Shown: in pieces, positions 10,451 to 22,500 of the stretch
Layout of the letters: every line of letters starts with the position of its first letter
How positions within the stretch are numbered: the first letter of the stretch is position 1
Assembly: GCA_017591395.1 (NCBI GenBank)
Contig: WEDG01000860.1
Span: forward strand, 1 to 64,000
DNA: 64,000 bases
Direction: 5' to 3'
DNA from: Schistocephalus solidus
Lineage: Eukaryota; Platyhelminthes; Cestoda; Diphyllobothriidea; Diphyllobothriidae
Program-made: the position numbers and the translations under genes
Notes under the pieces: generated by a model
What the model was told of the DNA's origin: nothing
Databases searched by the model: none
Seen by the model: only the letters and a program-made list of their open reading frames with translations

Positions 10451-12690
10451 TTGTGGGATAATCGTTTGGGTTATTGTTTCATGGTCAAACATCTTAAAAC
10501 GGTCTTGTCGTGTACTCATAAAACTGACCTACGATGTCGACTGCACCAAAGTCGAGGTGCGGCATTGGTTGCCACTCTGGACGCGGCTTTAGAACCGCCC
10601 TTAGGTGCTCATTCATCCAGTTTATATGCATCATTCATTATGAGTCTTTCCAACATTCTTTGCTTCTTACGCATGACATGTCACCGAAAAGTACTTCCTA
10701 GAATTGCAGTCTTTCGGACAGTATCTGGTATCACTGCTGATTTGAGTTGTGCCGACGGTCACTCCGGGCGGCATGAGTAGTCTGGTTCCGGTTTGCGAGA
10801 CTCCATTAAGTTTATGTCTTAAGGCATGGAGGATAATGTCAATAGATTGCACCCACAAAGTTTGAGGGTGGTAAGGGTTTTCAGGTGGAAGTCGAAAATT
10901 TTAATAGATAACGTCCAAAGATGTTATAACCTCGAGACATTCCAAAACAGCTGGGTCTTTCACTGTAGAGATTCAGTCTCGCTTTGCTGTTCGAACCGAA
11001 GTAGGCAGAACCATCTGCTCGTCACCCACTGACCAGCAAATACCCACTTACTAGGCAACCTGACTCCATAAAATCCGTAAATCAGGTCTCAAGCAGTGTT
11101 CCACCGAAATGGCTACTTCAATGAAGTCAGCTTCTAACGTCGGACATGCTGAAGTATTAAAAGAATATTTTCGTCATTTCAGCAGTAGGAAATCTGCAAC
11201 AAGTTATTAGATTCTGAGTATAAATTACAACTCGGCCAACATCAAACAGTGTTCTGAGTACCTTGCATGCCTTCTTACCCTCAGTAGCCAACCAATAATA
11301 AACTTTTTTACACTTTCATCCTCCTACCCATTAGTGCCGTGTGTCTTTTCATTTCCCGGAAGAACTGACCGCTATGATGCTAAGGCTGCACAAGAATAGG
11401 GCTTCAGGTGAAGATCGCATCCTACATCGGCACTCTGACTCCATAAATTGGTGAAACAAACTGTTGGAAGTCGGGTCATCCCTGATAGCTGGACCTCGGC
11501 CATCAAGCGGAGAGATAAGACCAAGTGGAAGAAATATTAAAGTCTCTTCAGGAATTTTCCATCTGTCTCTGCAATTGTCGCTAGCTGATGGTCTCAAAGT
11601 GCGCGTGATATAAAGGCGAGACCCACTTAAACTGGGTTCGGAGCTGAGTGCGTATGTATCGACTAAATATGCATACTACCATGTGTTCTCAAACTCAACC
11701 CACAGCCGCCGGCCTTTTCAACTTATCTGTAGCATTTAGTTTCGTTAATCACGGTTTTTGTGCGGATAAAGATGTTAGGTGACCTGGCAAAACTACGGCT
11801 ATGCGTAAGAGCCATTGTGGCTCTACGATTGTGCGAGTCCTTGGCTACAGCGACCCCTCCCATCCATACGAGGTTTGGACTGGCATGGGGGGGAGGTCGT
11901 ATCCTTTCTTCATACATATTTAACTTGAAAGGGTCGCACGTGGTTTTGCTGCCAGTGGACCAAACGGTTCGAACCGTACTAATCTACGCATGTAGTTTGG
12001 CAGGCGAGGGGGACCTCTAACTCAGTCGGTTCATCCATAAAAGCCGCAAAATCCAAGTAAAATCAAGCTGCAATTCTAACCAACGAGAAAGCACCCATAG
12101 TCCGGAACGGCGGGAACCGGGAGGATGGGGTGCTTGCCTAGATGCGGCCTACTCGGCGTTCCCACAGGCGGCGGCGATGGACTGTGGAACAAAATTCGGT
12201 GGAGGTGGGCTTTGACATAAGCAAACTCGGTTTGACGAATAAATTGTCATGGAGCCTCACAGGCCGCTTTCGGGCACAATCCTGAAATCATAAACGGGTG
12301 TTTCGGGAGGGATGGGAGGGGGTGAGTAAAGACACTCGCCGTAAAATATAGGAATTACAGGCAAGTTGCCTTCAACCAATCCAATACGTAATCCCTGGGC
12401 GGCGAGTCATGATCCAACCAGATTTTTCTACACCCCGAGGGCCATGATCCACGCTCTTTGCTCGAACTTACCAAGAACCGATGGCGATGAGAGGAGCGAT
12501 TTCGTGCCCAGAAATAGAACGATTCGGGATTGGCGACTGCTGGCTAGAAGAAGTGGGACTTTTCAGATGCTTCGGGAGCAATTAATAACTAGACGGACAG
12601 GCTAAGTTCAACAAAATCGCCCCGATTGTTGCTGTAGGTGGATATTTTGCTACTTTTGGAAGGTTTGTATGCATCCGTTGCGGTATTTAA
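10450..12690. other. No recognisable gene
   Basis: About 2.2 kb with short open frames only and no domain I can identify. Much of it is probably old repeat sequence, as on both sides. Confidence 0.35.
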
Positions 12691-12699
12691 TTGTAGGAA

Positions 12700-13180
12700 A
12701 CATGAATGCACACAAAGTGGCAACCCGTTGTGTCCAGCATTGCGAATGCTAAGCTGCGCACGCGCGCGCGCGTAGAAGACGAACGAAACCTGGGGATTTT
12801 CATCCCTCTTTGCCTGAGCACAATTCCTCAGGTAAGGTATGCGGACTTCGATTGGGATAGGCAGAACGCAATAACTCTGACTTCTTGCGAGTGTAAAAAA
12901 AAGTCCGGAGCTAGTGAATTTAAGATGATGCCGCCACCTACCTGGAAACAATGAAGAGAAGGCCATACAGGATCTGGCTGAACGCAGTCTCTCAAGACGT
13001 GGAGGCATCCGTTTAGCCTACGATATTCAGCGGTTGCAGCTGGAAATCACGGATCAAGCTCAACAGACCCGCAATTGCAGATTTTCACGCATGGAGGCAT
13101 CTTACGATGCATAATTAACGTCGATTAGATCAGACATGCTTACATTCGTGCCAAATACAAGTAAACAATTTTCTAATGCT
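12700..13180 (+). mobile_element. LINE family C, 3' fragment
   Basis: The frame RARVEDERNLGIFIPLCLS (about 12760-12820) matches the WAARVEDDRKLEIFAHHCL block of the copy at 9.4 kb. It is followed by a decayed match to the element's C-terminal region and by the element's terminal AATACAAGTAAA-like end near 13155-13167. It is heavily broken. Confidence 0.65.
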
Positions 13181-13307
13181 AAGCCTTCATCCTACCTGTC
13201 TCTGTAGGCATTGCTAGATGAAGAACTTTTTCAGTGATAACTAGTCGGTAATTTAAAAAGTTTATACTTGTTAATAACAAGATGTCATGGCCTCAGGCGA
13301 GCGACGT

Positions 13308-13311
<4 letters not shown>

Positions 13312-13373
<62 letters not shown>
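13312..13373. repeat. (TA)n microsatellite
   Basis: About 31 TA units, directly against the 3' end of a minus-strand SINE copy. Confidence 0.97.
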
Positions 13374-13375
<2 letters not shown>

Positions 13376-13592
13376 ATAATGTGGAACCGACAAAGACAAG
13401 GGAGACCTGAATGGAAATTTCTGGCTTATTAGCCGTCATCAGCCAGTCATACCCAATCCCAAGTGTGGCACACCTATGATTCGAACCCGCGACCTTTGGT
13501 AATTGAGTCGAACGCTCTACCATTGAGCCACGGGCTCGTTGCTTTGTCAGTTGCGATCGGGAATATGATGATAGTGTGTGGTTCACCGATCT
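13374..13592 (-). mobile_element. tRNA-derived SINE
   Basis: Minus-strand copy: the 3' end complementary to TCGGTTCCACATTATCAA touches the (TA)n array. The body holds the GGCTAATAAGCCAGAAAT block, then a tRNA-like head with B box (GGTTCGAATCA on the minus strand, near 13477) and A box (GGCTCAATGGTAGAGC, near 13515-13530). Confidence 0.85.
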
Positions 13593-13594
13593 GC

Positions 13595-13875
13595 TTAAGG
13601 AACATTTATGTTCCGTTGTGCCCTGGAACTCAGACTAGAGCCCTCACAGGCGGTCGCATAGCGACGTGTAGCATATGTTGATAATGTGGAACCGACAAAT
13701 ACAAGGGAGACCGGAATGGCCATTTCTTTCATATTAGCCGTCATCAGCCAGTCATACCCAATCCCAAGTGTGGCACACCTGGGATTCGAACCCGCGACCT
13801 TTGGTAATTGAGTCGAACGCTCTACCATTGAGCCACGGGATCGTTGCTTTGTCGGTTGCGATCGGGAATATGATG
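13595..13875 (-). mobile_element. tRNA-derived SINE
   Basis: A further minus-strand copy of the same subfamily. Its head has clear A and B boxes near 13817-13833 and 13780-13790. It includes the distal tail (13600-13690), where the sequence reads as the complement of the block seen at 18.37-18.44 kb. Confidence 0.85.
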
Positions 13876-13879
13876 ATAG

Positions 13880-14003
13880 TGTGTGGTTAACCGATCGAAT
13901 CCCAGGTGTGCCACACTTGGGATTGGGTATGACTGTCTGATGACGGCTAATAAGCCAGAAATGGCCATTCCGGTCTCCCTTGTCTTTGTCGGTTCCACAT
14001 TAT

Positions 14004-14005
<2 letters not shown>
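13880..14005 (+). mobile_element. tRNA-derived SINE, partial
   Basis: Plus-strand copy beginning within the tRNA head (CGAATCCCAGGTG) and ending at TCGGTTCCACATTATCAA, where the second (TA)n array starts. Confidence 0.8.

Positions 14006-14083
<78 letters not shown>
14006..14083. repeat. (TA)n microsatellite
   Basis: About 39 TA units between a plus-strand SINE 3' end and an inverted SINE 3' end. Confidence 0.97.
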
Positions 14084-14085
<2 letters not shown>

Positions 14086-14226
14086 AATGGAACCGACAAA
14101 GACAAGGGAGACCGGAATGGTCATTTCTGGCTTATTAGCCGTCATCAGCCTGCGAGGGCTCTAGTCTGAGCTCCAGGGCACAACGGAACATGCATGTTCC
14201 TTAAGCAGATCGGTGAGCCCCACACT

Positions 14227-14229
<3 letters not shown>
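14084..14229 (-). mobile_element. SINE pieces, rearranged
   Basis: Starts as the minus-strand 3' part of a SINE (AACCGACAAAGACAAGGGAG), then jumps at about 14150 to the plus-strand distal tail. That tail carries a 16-base palindrome, GGAACATGCATGTTCC, near 14184-14199. It ends at the third (TA)n array. The switch of strand shows a rearrangement or nested insertion. Confidence 0.65.

Positions 14230-14298
<69 letters not shown>
14230..14298. repeat. (TA)n microsatellite
   Basis: About 34 TA units, third array in under 1 kb, again bordered by SINE sequence. Confidence 0.97.
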
Positions 14299-14299
<1 letters not shown>

Positions 14300-14309
14300 T
14301 AGGTAGAGT

Positions 14310-14580
14310 AGTATTACCAAGGGAAACCGGATTGGCCATTTCTGGCTTACATAACGTCATCAGCCAGTCATACCCAACCCCAGGTGGCGCACCACCCGAG
14401 GATCGAACCCGCGACACGCTGCTCTAATCATTGAGCCACGGGCTCGTTGTCTTGCCAGCTTATATCGGGAATATGGACATTCGTTGCTAAACGCACACCA
14501 ATCGTTAACGGAACTCAACCGTCCTTGAGGCGGCTCATTCTCAAGCCCCGCCAGCAGCCGCACAGCGGCCAGAAGCCATT
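14310..14580 (-). mobile_element. tRNA-derived SINE
   Basis: Minus-strand copy of the subfamily with the AACGGAACTCAACCG and CCCCGCCAGCAGCCGCAC blocks. The tRNA-like head (CGAGCCCGTGGCTCAATG on the minus strand) is near 14430-14447. Confidence 0.8.
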
Positions 14581-14684
14581 CTGCAAAATTATTATAATTA
14601 GGGATTGAAGTCTAACACTATACAACCATAAGGAACACGATCAACAGCTAGATTAAAAGGATTTTTCTGTTGCGGTAAAAGTTC

Positions 14685-16460
14685 TCAAAACCATGTCGGG
14701 AAGGTTCACGAACGGATAAATTTTGCAAATTTTCTTTTCGATCTCACCTTCGACTGATGACTGGAATGGCCATTTCTGGCTGATTAGCCTTCGTCAGCTA
14801 GTCATACCTAAGCCCAGGTGGTGTCCAACCTGAGGCTCGAACCCGCGGCTAGGTTGACTACTACCGTTTTCAGTTTAGGTAGAGGGGAACGATGTGGACA
14901 GCTTTTCTTCCAGCGTCAACTGAATCGATGGGTAAAAAAGAAAACTTCCCGTTGCGATTAATCGTATTCGTGTTGTCTAGGTCACTCTTACGCCACCTGC
15001 AGTAACTGATAAATATTGTGTTTTTGGATTTTTTACAGCAGCGATCAAACTTTAAACAAGCATTACTTTTGCACTCAACTGGTAGAATATATAGGACGTT
15101 TTGTTTCCTTTTTGGTGTCACCGCTGAGGACCCACTATTACGAGGTTAGATGGTTCACAACGCAACGTATAAAGCATGACGTGGCGTTAACTGGGAGATC
15201 CGTAGTCATGATCAGCCCATCGACACCGAATTTCGGTTGTTCAGGTTCACGAAATGTCTATTTTCTTAGGATCATTGGCTTGTTATTGTCTGTCATGGTT
15301 ACTGTAGGAAAGCATTTTCTAAGGCACTCGCTTCGAGTGTTTAGCTTGCGTCTCCCACGCCTTCGAGCCACGAGCACCTGCCTGTTGGGTGCTGTCACCA
15401 GAAAGAAAATTCTTCACAACCATGTCGAGAAGATTCATGAACGGATAAATTTTGCAAATTTTCTTTTCGGTCTCACCTCCGAAAGGACGTATTAAGTTAT
15501 CTGCTAAACGCGTTAGCAAGGCATTTCCTTAAGATAATTTACTAGAGGTTTTAATTTGAACAAGAACGTATTCGACACAGGCTTTTGTGGTAAGCATCCA
15601 TTCTCCTCGGTAAATAGGTTTCCGATGATCTTGAAGCTGGGGTGTTGGGGGGAGAAAAATTACAACCAGCGTCAGGGGCTTGGTGGCTTTGAATCATGGC
15701 CGGCCTCTATGCATTTATTCGGTGTGCATAAGATCGGTTTGCGTACACTAATTGCAGTCGACTCCCCTGTAGCCAACAGACGCTGTTCAAATGATTTTGG
15801 ATAATTTGATGTAATGTAGTAAACTACCCGGAAGGCCTCTCTTGCATCTATTAGAGGTCTTATTTTTCTGGGCTAACGCCGGCTCCTGGGACTAATAACT
15901 TCCTCCTCACCGAGGCAGGTGAGGGAGTAAATACCCAATGAGGTGGTCCGGACTGGCAGTTTGTCCTCCGTGTGGGATGGGGCACACCAAGAACGATACC
16001 CGGGAGTTAGCTATTGGAAAATGGTGTGATACAGCTTGACCTAAACGCATTCTTAAAATTCCACTTGAAATGGGACCCTGGTGAGCGGCATTTTCCTTCC
16101 TGTTGTTAGCATTAGGGGCTTCGGTGGTCTATCGGTAACGGTCTTAGCGATGAATCAGTCAGGATATCCCTGCAGGTCAAAAATACTTCCAACGCTACCA
16201 GCCGAGCAGCCTATCTCGCTATGAGGCCCAGTTTCGTCAGACACTATGTCGACTGATTGACAACGCCGACGAAGACTAGGGAGACAGGAAGGGCCATTTC
16301 TGGCTCATTAGCCGTCATCAGCCAACCCCAGGTGGTGTCCAACCCGAGGTTCGAACCCGCAACTAGGTCGATTAATGCCTTCCAGTCCAGGAAGCGGGTA
16401 GCGTCAACTGGATCGATGGGTAAAAAAGCAAACTTCCCGTTACGATTTATCGTATTCGCG
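14685..16460. repeat. Repeat remnants with SINE pieces and two pairs of direct repeats
   Basis: A block of about 60 bases containing GGATAAATTTTGCAAATTTT occurs at 14693-14752 and again at 15419-15478. Another block containing GATCGATGGGTAAAAAAG-like sequence occurs at 14915-14975 and 16395-16455. Partial minus-strand SINE copies precede the latter pair (14755-14850 and 16257-16365). An open frame at 15016-15495 (159 codons) has no recognised domain and crosses a repeat copy, so I do not call it a gene. Confidence 0.6.
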
Positions 16461-16714
16461 ATTGGGCGAGCGTGAACGCGGTCTGGCATAGTGGGAGTTG
16501 ATAAACCTTGCCGTTCAGATAATCCACCATGAGTCCAAGGACATTTCGGTTCTGTGGCTAACTGGGCCGTGTAGTTTATAAGGTCGCACTAAACTACCTC
16601 AAGCCACTGGGCCAACGTCTACTTGCAGCAGCAGAAGCGACTGCCATAATGTTGAAGAAGCCGGTCTTGTGCGCACAAAAGAACCTCGTACAAGCTTCGC
16701 GCTTAGCTGGACCA

Positions 16715-17010
16715 ACCGCCGCTTAACTGCATGCATTCCCCCGCGCCATCTCTTTCCTCCCCTTCCCCTAGAACGGTTCTACCAAACGCTATCTGCCCGC
16801 TAACAAACTATTTCTTATCATGCTTCCCCTATGCACACCTCTTACATAACAAACTTACACAAACAAACGTACATTATCGGTTTCATGTTTTCAAGTTCTG
16901 CTACTTTCCTACGTTCCCTATAATTGTACTGGTCTGAAGAGAAGCTATCGAAAGCAGCGCGTATGCTCGCCAAATCGTCTTTAGAACGTGGATAGTTGAA
17001 ATGAGCCGAG
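16715..17010 (+). repeat. Dispersed repeat, first copy of a direct pair
   Basis: Begins CTTAACTGCATGCA and continues through a pyrimidine-rich stretch to a block containing CTATCGAAAGCAGCGCGTATG. The same ordered blocks recur at 17690-17955 in the same orientation with moderate divergence. Confidence 0.65.
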
Positions 17011-17249
17011 CAGCGACCAATTGCCTACACAGGAGTGTTGATACTTCGTAAAAAGCGTCAAAGGCGGAAACTGAACTAAAAAAATTAAATGCTTCGAAAG
17101 TCACAAAGGGCAAAACCTCTCATTAAACTTCGGAAGATTTATCAACACATGTATGTAAGATTGCAAATAAAAAAGTGTTTAAGGATTCCCTGCGCTTTAG
17201 CCTGTTTTGGAGGCTTTAATGAGCACCAGGCTTTGTGCTAGCCCACACT

Positions 17250-17660
17250 ACGTCAGTTCGTCTTAATTCGACGATGTTCACCGCATGTTCCACAGATTGG
17301 TGTTGAAGGGACGGTGGCTTGTGCGCAACTTAGTTTTAAGATATAGTAGACTTGCACTGCATCTAACGCACTCTCTCTTCCATTACCCACCTGTGCTCGA
17401 TATCAAGACATAGTCAAGCAGACCGGAGGCGGGATCGGGCGCAGGTGAATCATATCCCACCGTATCTATAAATGGCAACAGTGGGTGGTGCGGCATGAGC
17501 CTGCATCTACGCGTGCCCATGTTGGGCACGCGTGGTCCCCCCATGTTCGGCATTTGTTATCGGACCTCATTCCAATTAAGAATAACGCCTGCCGCACCCT
17601 GATTTAACCCCCATGTTGGTCCAGCGCATCTACCACGCGGCTCGTTTAGGAGGCACTGGC
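17250..17660 (-). repeat. GC-rich dispersed repeat (family D)
   Basis: Same block order as 10020-10450: the complement of the chromatin-neutral block GAGAGAGTG, then the stretch complementary to TTGACTATGTCTTGATATC, then the block around CCCATGTTGGTCCAGCGCAT shared with 10390-10410. Function unknown. Confidence 0.6.
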
Positions 17661-17689
17661 CCACACTAACCGGTACTATCGCAGGCCGT

Positions 17690-17955
17690 AGTAGTTGAAG
17701 GCAAGCGCTTAACTGCATGCACTCCTTCGTGCCCTCCTCCCCTCCCCTCTGAAACGGCTCCACCTCCACCCCTCTCATTATCCCCCTTCCCCCATTCACA
17801 CGCCTTACTTGTATGAAAAGTCGAACATTATTGATCACATGCTTTAACTTGTACCCCATTCCCATATAAATGTGCTGGCCGGACGAGGATTTATCGAAAG
17901 CACGCGTATGCCTGCCAACCGGTCTTCTGAATCCTGGGATGAGAATTTTGCAACG
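17690..17955 (+). repeat. Dispersed repeat, second copy of a direct pair
   Basis: Matches 16715-17010 in order: CTTAACTGCATGCACTCC, pyrimidine-rich tract, then TATCGAAAGCACGCGTATG. The 140-codon minus-strand open frame here is a by-product of the low-complexity sequence. Confidence 0.65.
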
Positions 17956-18154
17956 CCGAAACCAATGTACTTCGGTCACAAAGGTTAAGTTAAAAATAAC
18001 GGTGAAGGTACTGTCCCTGCAACAACCGTCATTGATACTGACTGCTGAGCACGACTCTGAACAAACTGAGCTGCCGCTGTCTTATCGTAGGGACTCGATG
18101 GGCACGAGAAGAGCAGGCGATGATTGTGTGAAAATCCACCCTCCCCCATTCTGC

Positions 18155-18445
18155 AGATCCGTGAGCCCCAAACTCTTATCCTATTCCCGATCGCAACCGA
18201 CAAAAGAACGGGCCCGCGGCTCAATGGTAGAGCATTCAACTAAATTAGCAAAGGTCGCGGGTTCGAATCCCAGGTGGTCCACACTTGGGATTGGGTATAA
18301 CTGGCTGATGACGGCTAATAAGCCAGAAATGGCCATTCAGGTCTCTCTTGTCTTTGTCGGTTCCAATTCATCTACATATACCACACGTCGCTATGCGACC
18401 GCCTGCGAGGGCTCTAAAGTGAGCTCCAGGGCACAACGGAACATC
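18155..18445 (+). mobile_element. tRNA-derived SINE, best full-length copy
   Basis: The clearest copy in the window, about 290 bases. The tRNA-like head spans about 18213-18281 with an internal Pol III A box (GGCTCAATGGTAGAGC, near 18217-18232) and B box (GGTTCGAATCC, 18260-18270). The body follows (TTGGGTATAACTGGCTGATG, GGCTAATAAGCCAGAAATGG, TTGTCTTTGTCGGTTCC), then the distal tail (CGTCGCTATGCGACCGCCTG, AGCTCCAGGGCACAACGG). No poly-A tail is seen. Most other SINE copies in the window are pieces of this family or of a sister family with a different tail. Confidence 0.9.
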
Positions 18446-18965
18446 GAGCACGACTCTCCATGTGTCTGGCAATCATGTCCATCTACTCCCAATGACAACG
18501 TGCGTGACTCAACGTTAGTCAGGCACGGCGCTGACGTAGACGGAACATGCTACTAACCGCAACGGCACCCGGCGGAGGGCAGAGTGTTGGTTGTGTCTCA
18601 ATAGTGCTCCGGACTTTTCCAATGGATTTCCGGTGGCATAAAACTCTTAAGTTCAGGGAAGGCTTCGTTACAGAATATGATGGTCACAGAAGACACGGGA
18701 TCTGTCTACCGCTCGCGGCATGTCAGCACCAAGGGGGAGGGGTGTGGTCTCATCGTTGTCTAAGTTTTACCTCGGTGTCCGATTTCCTGAACAGGAGCTC
18801 AGTGACCGAGAGCCGTTAGGGGTTAGCCAATAATGTCAAGGTGAGGCCTGGAAGGGAGGGAGGAGTGGAGTCTGCGGCTCCATATCGATAATTTCTTGGC
18901 CACACACGAAATTTTTCTTATTTTCTGAAACAGAAGTGTAACCATACAGAGATCTAAAATCTTGA

Positions 18966-18971
18966 TTTATT
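18966..18971 (-). promoter_or_regulatory. Candidate polyadenylation signal of the Scm gene
   Basis: AATAAA on the minus strand, about 450 nt past the Scm stop codon. It is the nearest canonical signal I noticed downstream of the last exon. The 145-codon open frame around it (18836-19273) has no recognised domain and would lie in the 3' UTR. Confidence 0.5.
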
Positions 18972-19423
18972 TCCCTGAGAAAAAGGACAGCTCTAATACA
19001 TTTAAAAGCACGATAATCAAAAGTCACGTAATCTGATGGTAGCAGTGATTGAAAGTTACAGTTTAAATGAGTGTTTTTAATGCGGATCTGATTACGTTGG
19101 AAGCGAAAAGAGAGAAACCACAAACAGTGGGTTAAAACGCGGAGGGCAGGAGAGAGGCCCATGTCTCCTGATATACGAAACTCAAATGAAGCCAAGCTTT
19201 GAAACACACACACCCACACACACATAAACAAATGCGTTAACCACACCAACACAAAAGTAGATAGAAATTGCAAAATTTATGGCGAGTAATTGGTTCGGAT
19301 TGGCTTCTGAATCTGTTGTTTGAAGATCTTTGGACAGGCTGGAAGTAGTGCGGTGACTACGACGGCGGCAGGGAGAAAGGGCCTAAGAAGAGGCCGACAG
19401 TGTAGGTCCGTGCATCATTCAGT

Positions 19424-19549
19424 CTAAAGTCTACCGCTTTTCAAACGACTAATCAGATTGTCCAGTTTCAGAGACGGTCCCAGTTTCAATTTCATAAAGG
19501 ATCGCAGGGAGTCCATACTGAGGAGCAAAAGTGCCTGGCCATCAATCTC
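19424..19549 (-). CDS. Scm: Scm exon 6: C-terminal half of SAM domain and stop
   Basis: Acceptor CTTCAG at 19555-19550, then 41 codons reading [18 protein letters not shown] and [17 protein letters not shown], ending GRL and TAG (19426-19424). The EIDG-LLLL and LKLGP-LK motifs are the classic second half of the SPM/SAM domain found at the C-terminus of Scm, Polyhomeotic and L3MBTL proteins. Confidence 0.92.
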   Translation of the reverse strand, partial: EIDGQALLLLSMDSLRSFMKLKLGPSLKLDNLISRLKSGRL

Positions 19550-22500
19550 CTGAAGAGGGAAAAGAAGAACAAATGTCACACTGGAAGAAGGGATTAAAAC
19601 ATGCCTGTTAAATCCCCATCATTTCCACACATTGAACACCACTGATCTCAGAAATGACTTCAGCCAAGACGAGATATCGATCGATTTATTACGTTCGCTG
19701 TATTGAGTAGTCGTATCGCTTATTTAGTGCGACTACCTGACTGCGTGGAACAGCCAGCACGTCAACATGGGCTAGCTGAGTTTGTGCGGTGGCCTATCGA
19801 CCTCTTGGTTAGCCAGACTGCTGACCAGAGAGATATTTTCCATGCTGATGGTCAATACCATAGCCAACGGACATGACAGCCTGGATATCCCACTGCCCAT
19901 GGGTTGTGGCCTGAGAAACTAAAATGCTTACGTATTATAATTAAGTAAACGTTATTAAATATAAACAAAGTGTAGGTCAAGAGCTCAGAGTACTTAAACT
20001 GGATAAGCCATTAATTGGCAGGTTAACTGAGTAGCAACGAAGCTACCGAAATTTAATCCGATGGGCACGGGTTCTTGTTACTCTTAAAGACTGGAAGGTG
20101 ACGGTGGGGCATTATTTCACAATCAAGACAAATGAGGATTTGAAATGGCCCTGCCAATTAGCTTCACATCAATCGTCTAAAAGACTTACATGGAATCTGA
20201 AGGTAGCGGCCACATCAGATAGGGAGGGGTCTTTGGTGATAAGATAGTTGTAAACCTCGTCCGTGGTCCAAGCCTCGGGGTTCGGCAAGGGACAAGGACC
20301 GAGATCTACAAGGCATAAATACGTCGGATGATATGAGGGTGGGAGTATGAAATAGTCATTTTTACCCCGAGTAGTTTTTGCACGCGGCCGAAAAGAAGTA
20401 TACTCAAAAGCCGGTATCCTGGTGTGACTGAAATATCTTGAGATTATGTTGCACGATTACGAATATTAAAACCCCACTTAAGTAATCTTTCTTAATAGAA
20501 AATACATTTTCGAAGTTTGGTTAACATTTCATGAGATCGATCAGACTGTACGTCCTGTGGTGACGAGGGATCATGCTTAAGTCAGTCTACAAATATGACC
20601 CAAACGAATGTCCGCGGAAGGGGTAACTTCCTAAACTCGAAAAACATAGACAAAGAACTGTAAAAAAAACTATAAAAGTAATCATTGCAAACAATAGACG
20701 CACGACATCGAATACCACAGCGTATTCATGGGTATCTTAAAAAGGTCATAAGAGCAAACTGAGTCCACCGTGGCTGCGAAGCACGAAATAACTTCCCGGA
20801 GGAAAAACTCCACTGATACACAGAACACGGTATGCATATAAAATATTTCATTCCTGTGATGTTCCCATCCCAGAAATAAGACGAAAAGCTCTTTGCATCA
20901 GCCATTCACATCTGGAAAAAACGAAAAATTTACATTTGATTGAAAATAGCAACATTTCTAAAGACACAATTACGCAGCACGCAATCTAACGCCCACCATA
21001 TGGCATAGCACACTAGTGCATTTATGACATTTATCTTGAAGATAAGCTAATTTAGATTTCAGACGATTGCTGTTTTGCGTATGGTGTTTTTCAAACTTAG
21101 CAGTTGTTTCTGTTCTGCTTTCATTTAACTAAGTGGGAGTTTTGTTCAATGTATCTGAGTTGGCTTCCGTGTTAAAGGGAATGCTACGTGAACTTGTGCC
21201 CCATAAACGGGCCGCGTATAGTAGATGCGCCTGACAAATAAGTAGTTAGGGGCTAGATAAGGGCAGCGGACGCGTCATTGAGGATGCGCTCCCATCAAAA
21301 ATACCGCAGCTGGGGGAGGGGGAGGGATAACGCGTGTAGGTGCAGGCTGACGCCACACCAGCCACCCACGCCCGCTTCCGGTTTTATTGACTCTGTCTTG
21401 ACGCCGGCACAGGTTGGCGAGGGAAAGGAGAGAGTGTGGTAGATACGGCGCAAGACTACTATTAATTAACAATAAGTTAAGCGCAGGTCATATTCCCTGC
21501 ACCACCATACTGTGGAGCATACAGTAGACTGCGTCGGATACAATGGTTGAACTGTAGTTACGTGGGCACATGCATATTCCACGAGTTGCGCCACTTACAG
21601 TATCTTCGAAGAGCTTGTATAAGTCGGATAAAATGAAAAGGCTTTCGCCGGACGGGGCATATTAGTTGTCTGAAGTCTCGAATACCAACTGTAGGGGACT
21701 GGTGTACCTTAACAGCACAGCTCGTACGATAAGGTGTGCAGGTCACACGTTTCGCCAATCCTGGTAGACCCTGAGCTCTGAACCTACACTTTCTATTTGT
21801 TTTATAATGTCTACTTATTTGTAAAAAGTAGGCATGCTAGCTGATCAGGACAACCCATGGAGGGTGGGGTAACCAGGCTGTCTGATGTCCAGCACCATTG
21901 AGCAATGTCACCTGCGGGGGGGGAATTGTGCGTCGCGGGTCGAATATTGCACCCACTGACATGCCGTCATCTGTGCTTGCTGTTGGGGTGTGGTCACCTT
22001 TGGACGGTGGGTAGCACCGGTTGTAGAGGCTACACAGCAACCTCTGAGGACGAATAGCCGACAGACAGTTAATATAACCCTCCCAGTCAACGTGTACTCC
22101 ACTGAGACATTGCTTGGGAATCACATTTTATGCGGCGCCCCAGTTCGCCCAACGTACGCAGTCTCATTCCAAGTCATTAAACATGACTTCACCCAGGCAA
22201 TTCAGATGAAATTTTAACTATAAAACCAACCGTACTGGTATTCGCGGTGACACTGTGCTTCAAGGAAAAGTAATCGGGCTTGCAAACTGTGGTGGCCATC
22301 ATGACATTATTTTGTTTATAGACTATCGCCTTTATTATTGGGGGGAGGAGGGGTTCAACAATTTCCGAAATGTAAAAAATGCATGGCAAGGGTACAAAAA
22401 GAGTGTTGCTGAAGTACAAAATTTTCAGTCGATCCCGTTTTGTACCACTAGATGCGAAAATCGGTGCGCAATGTCAAAAAACCGAAGTCGCAAAGGTAGC

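Noticed and set aside
13293..14427. Open frames with long Ile-Tyr runs
   Set aside because: They are translations of (TA)n arrays.
15016..15495. 159-codon plus-strand open frame
   Set aside because: No domain, and it overlaps a direct-repeat copy.
17557..17979. 140-codon minus-strand open frame
   Set aside because: It lies across two dispersed repeats and has low-complexity composition.
18836..19273. 145-codon minus-strand open frame
   Set aside because: It falls in the predicted Scm 3' UTR and has no domain.
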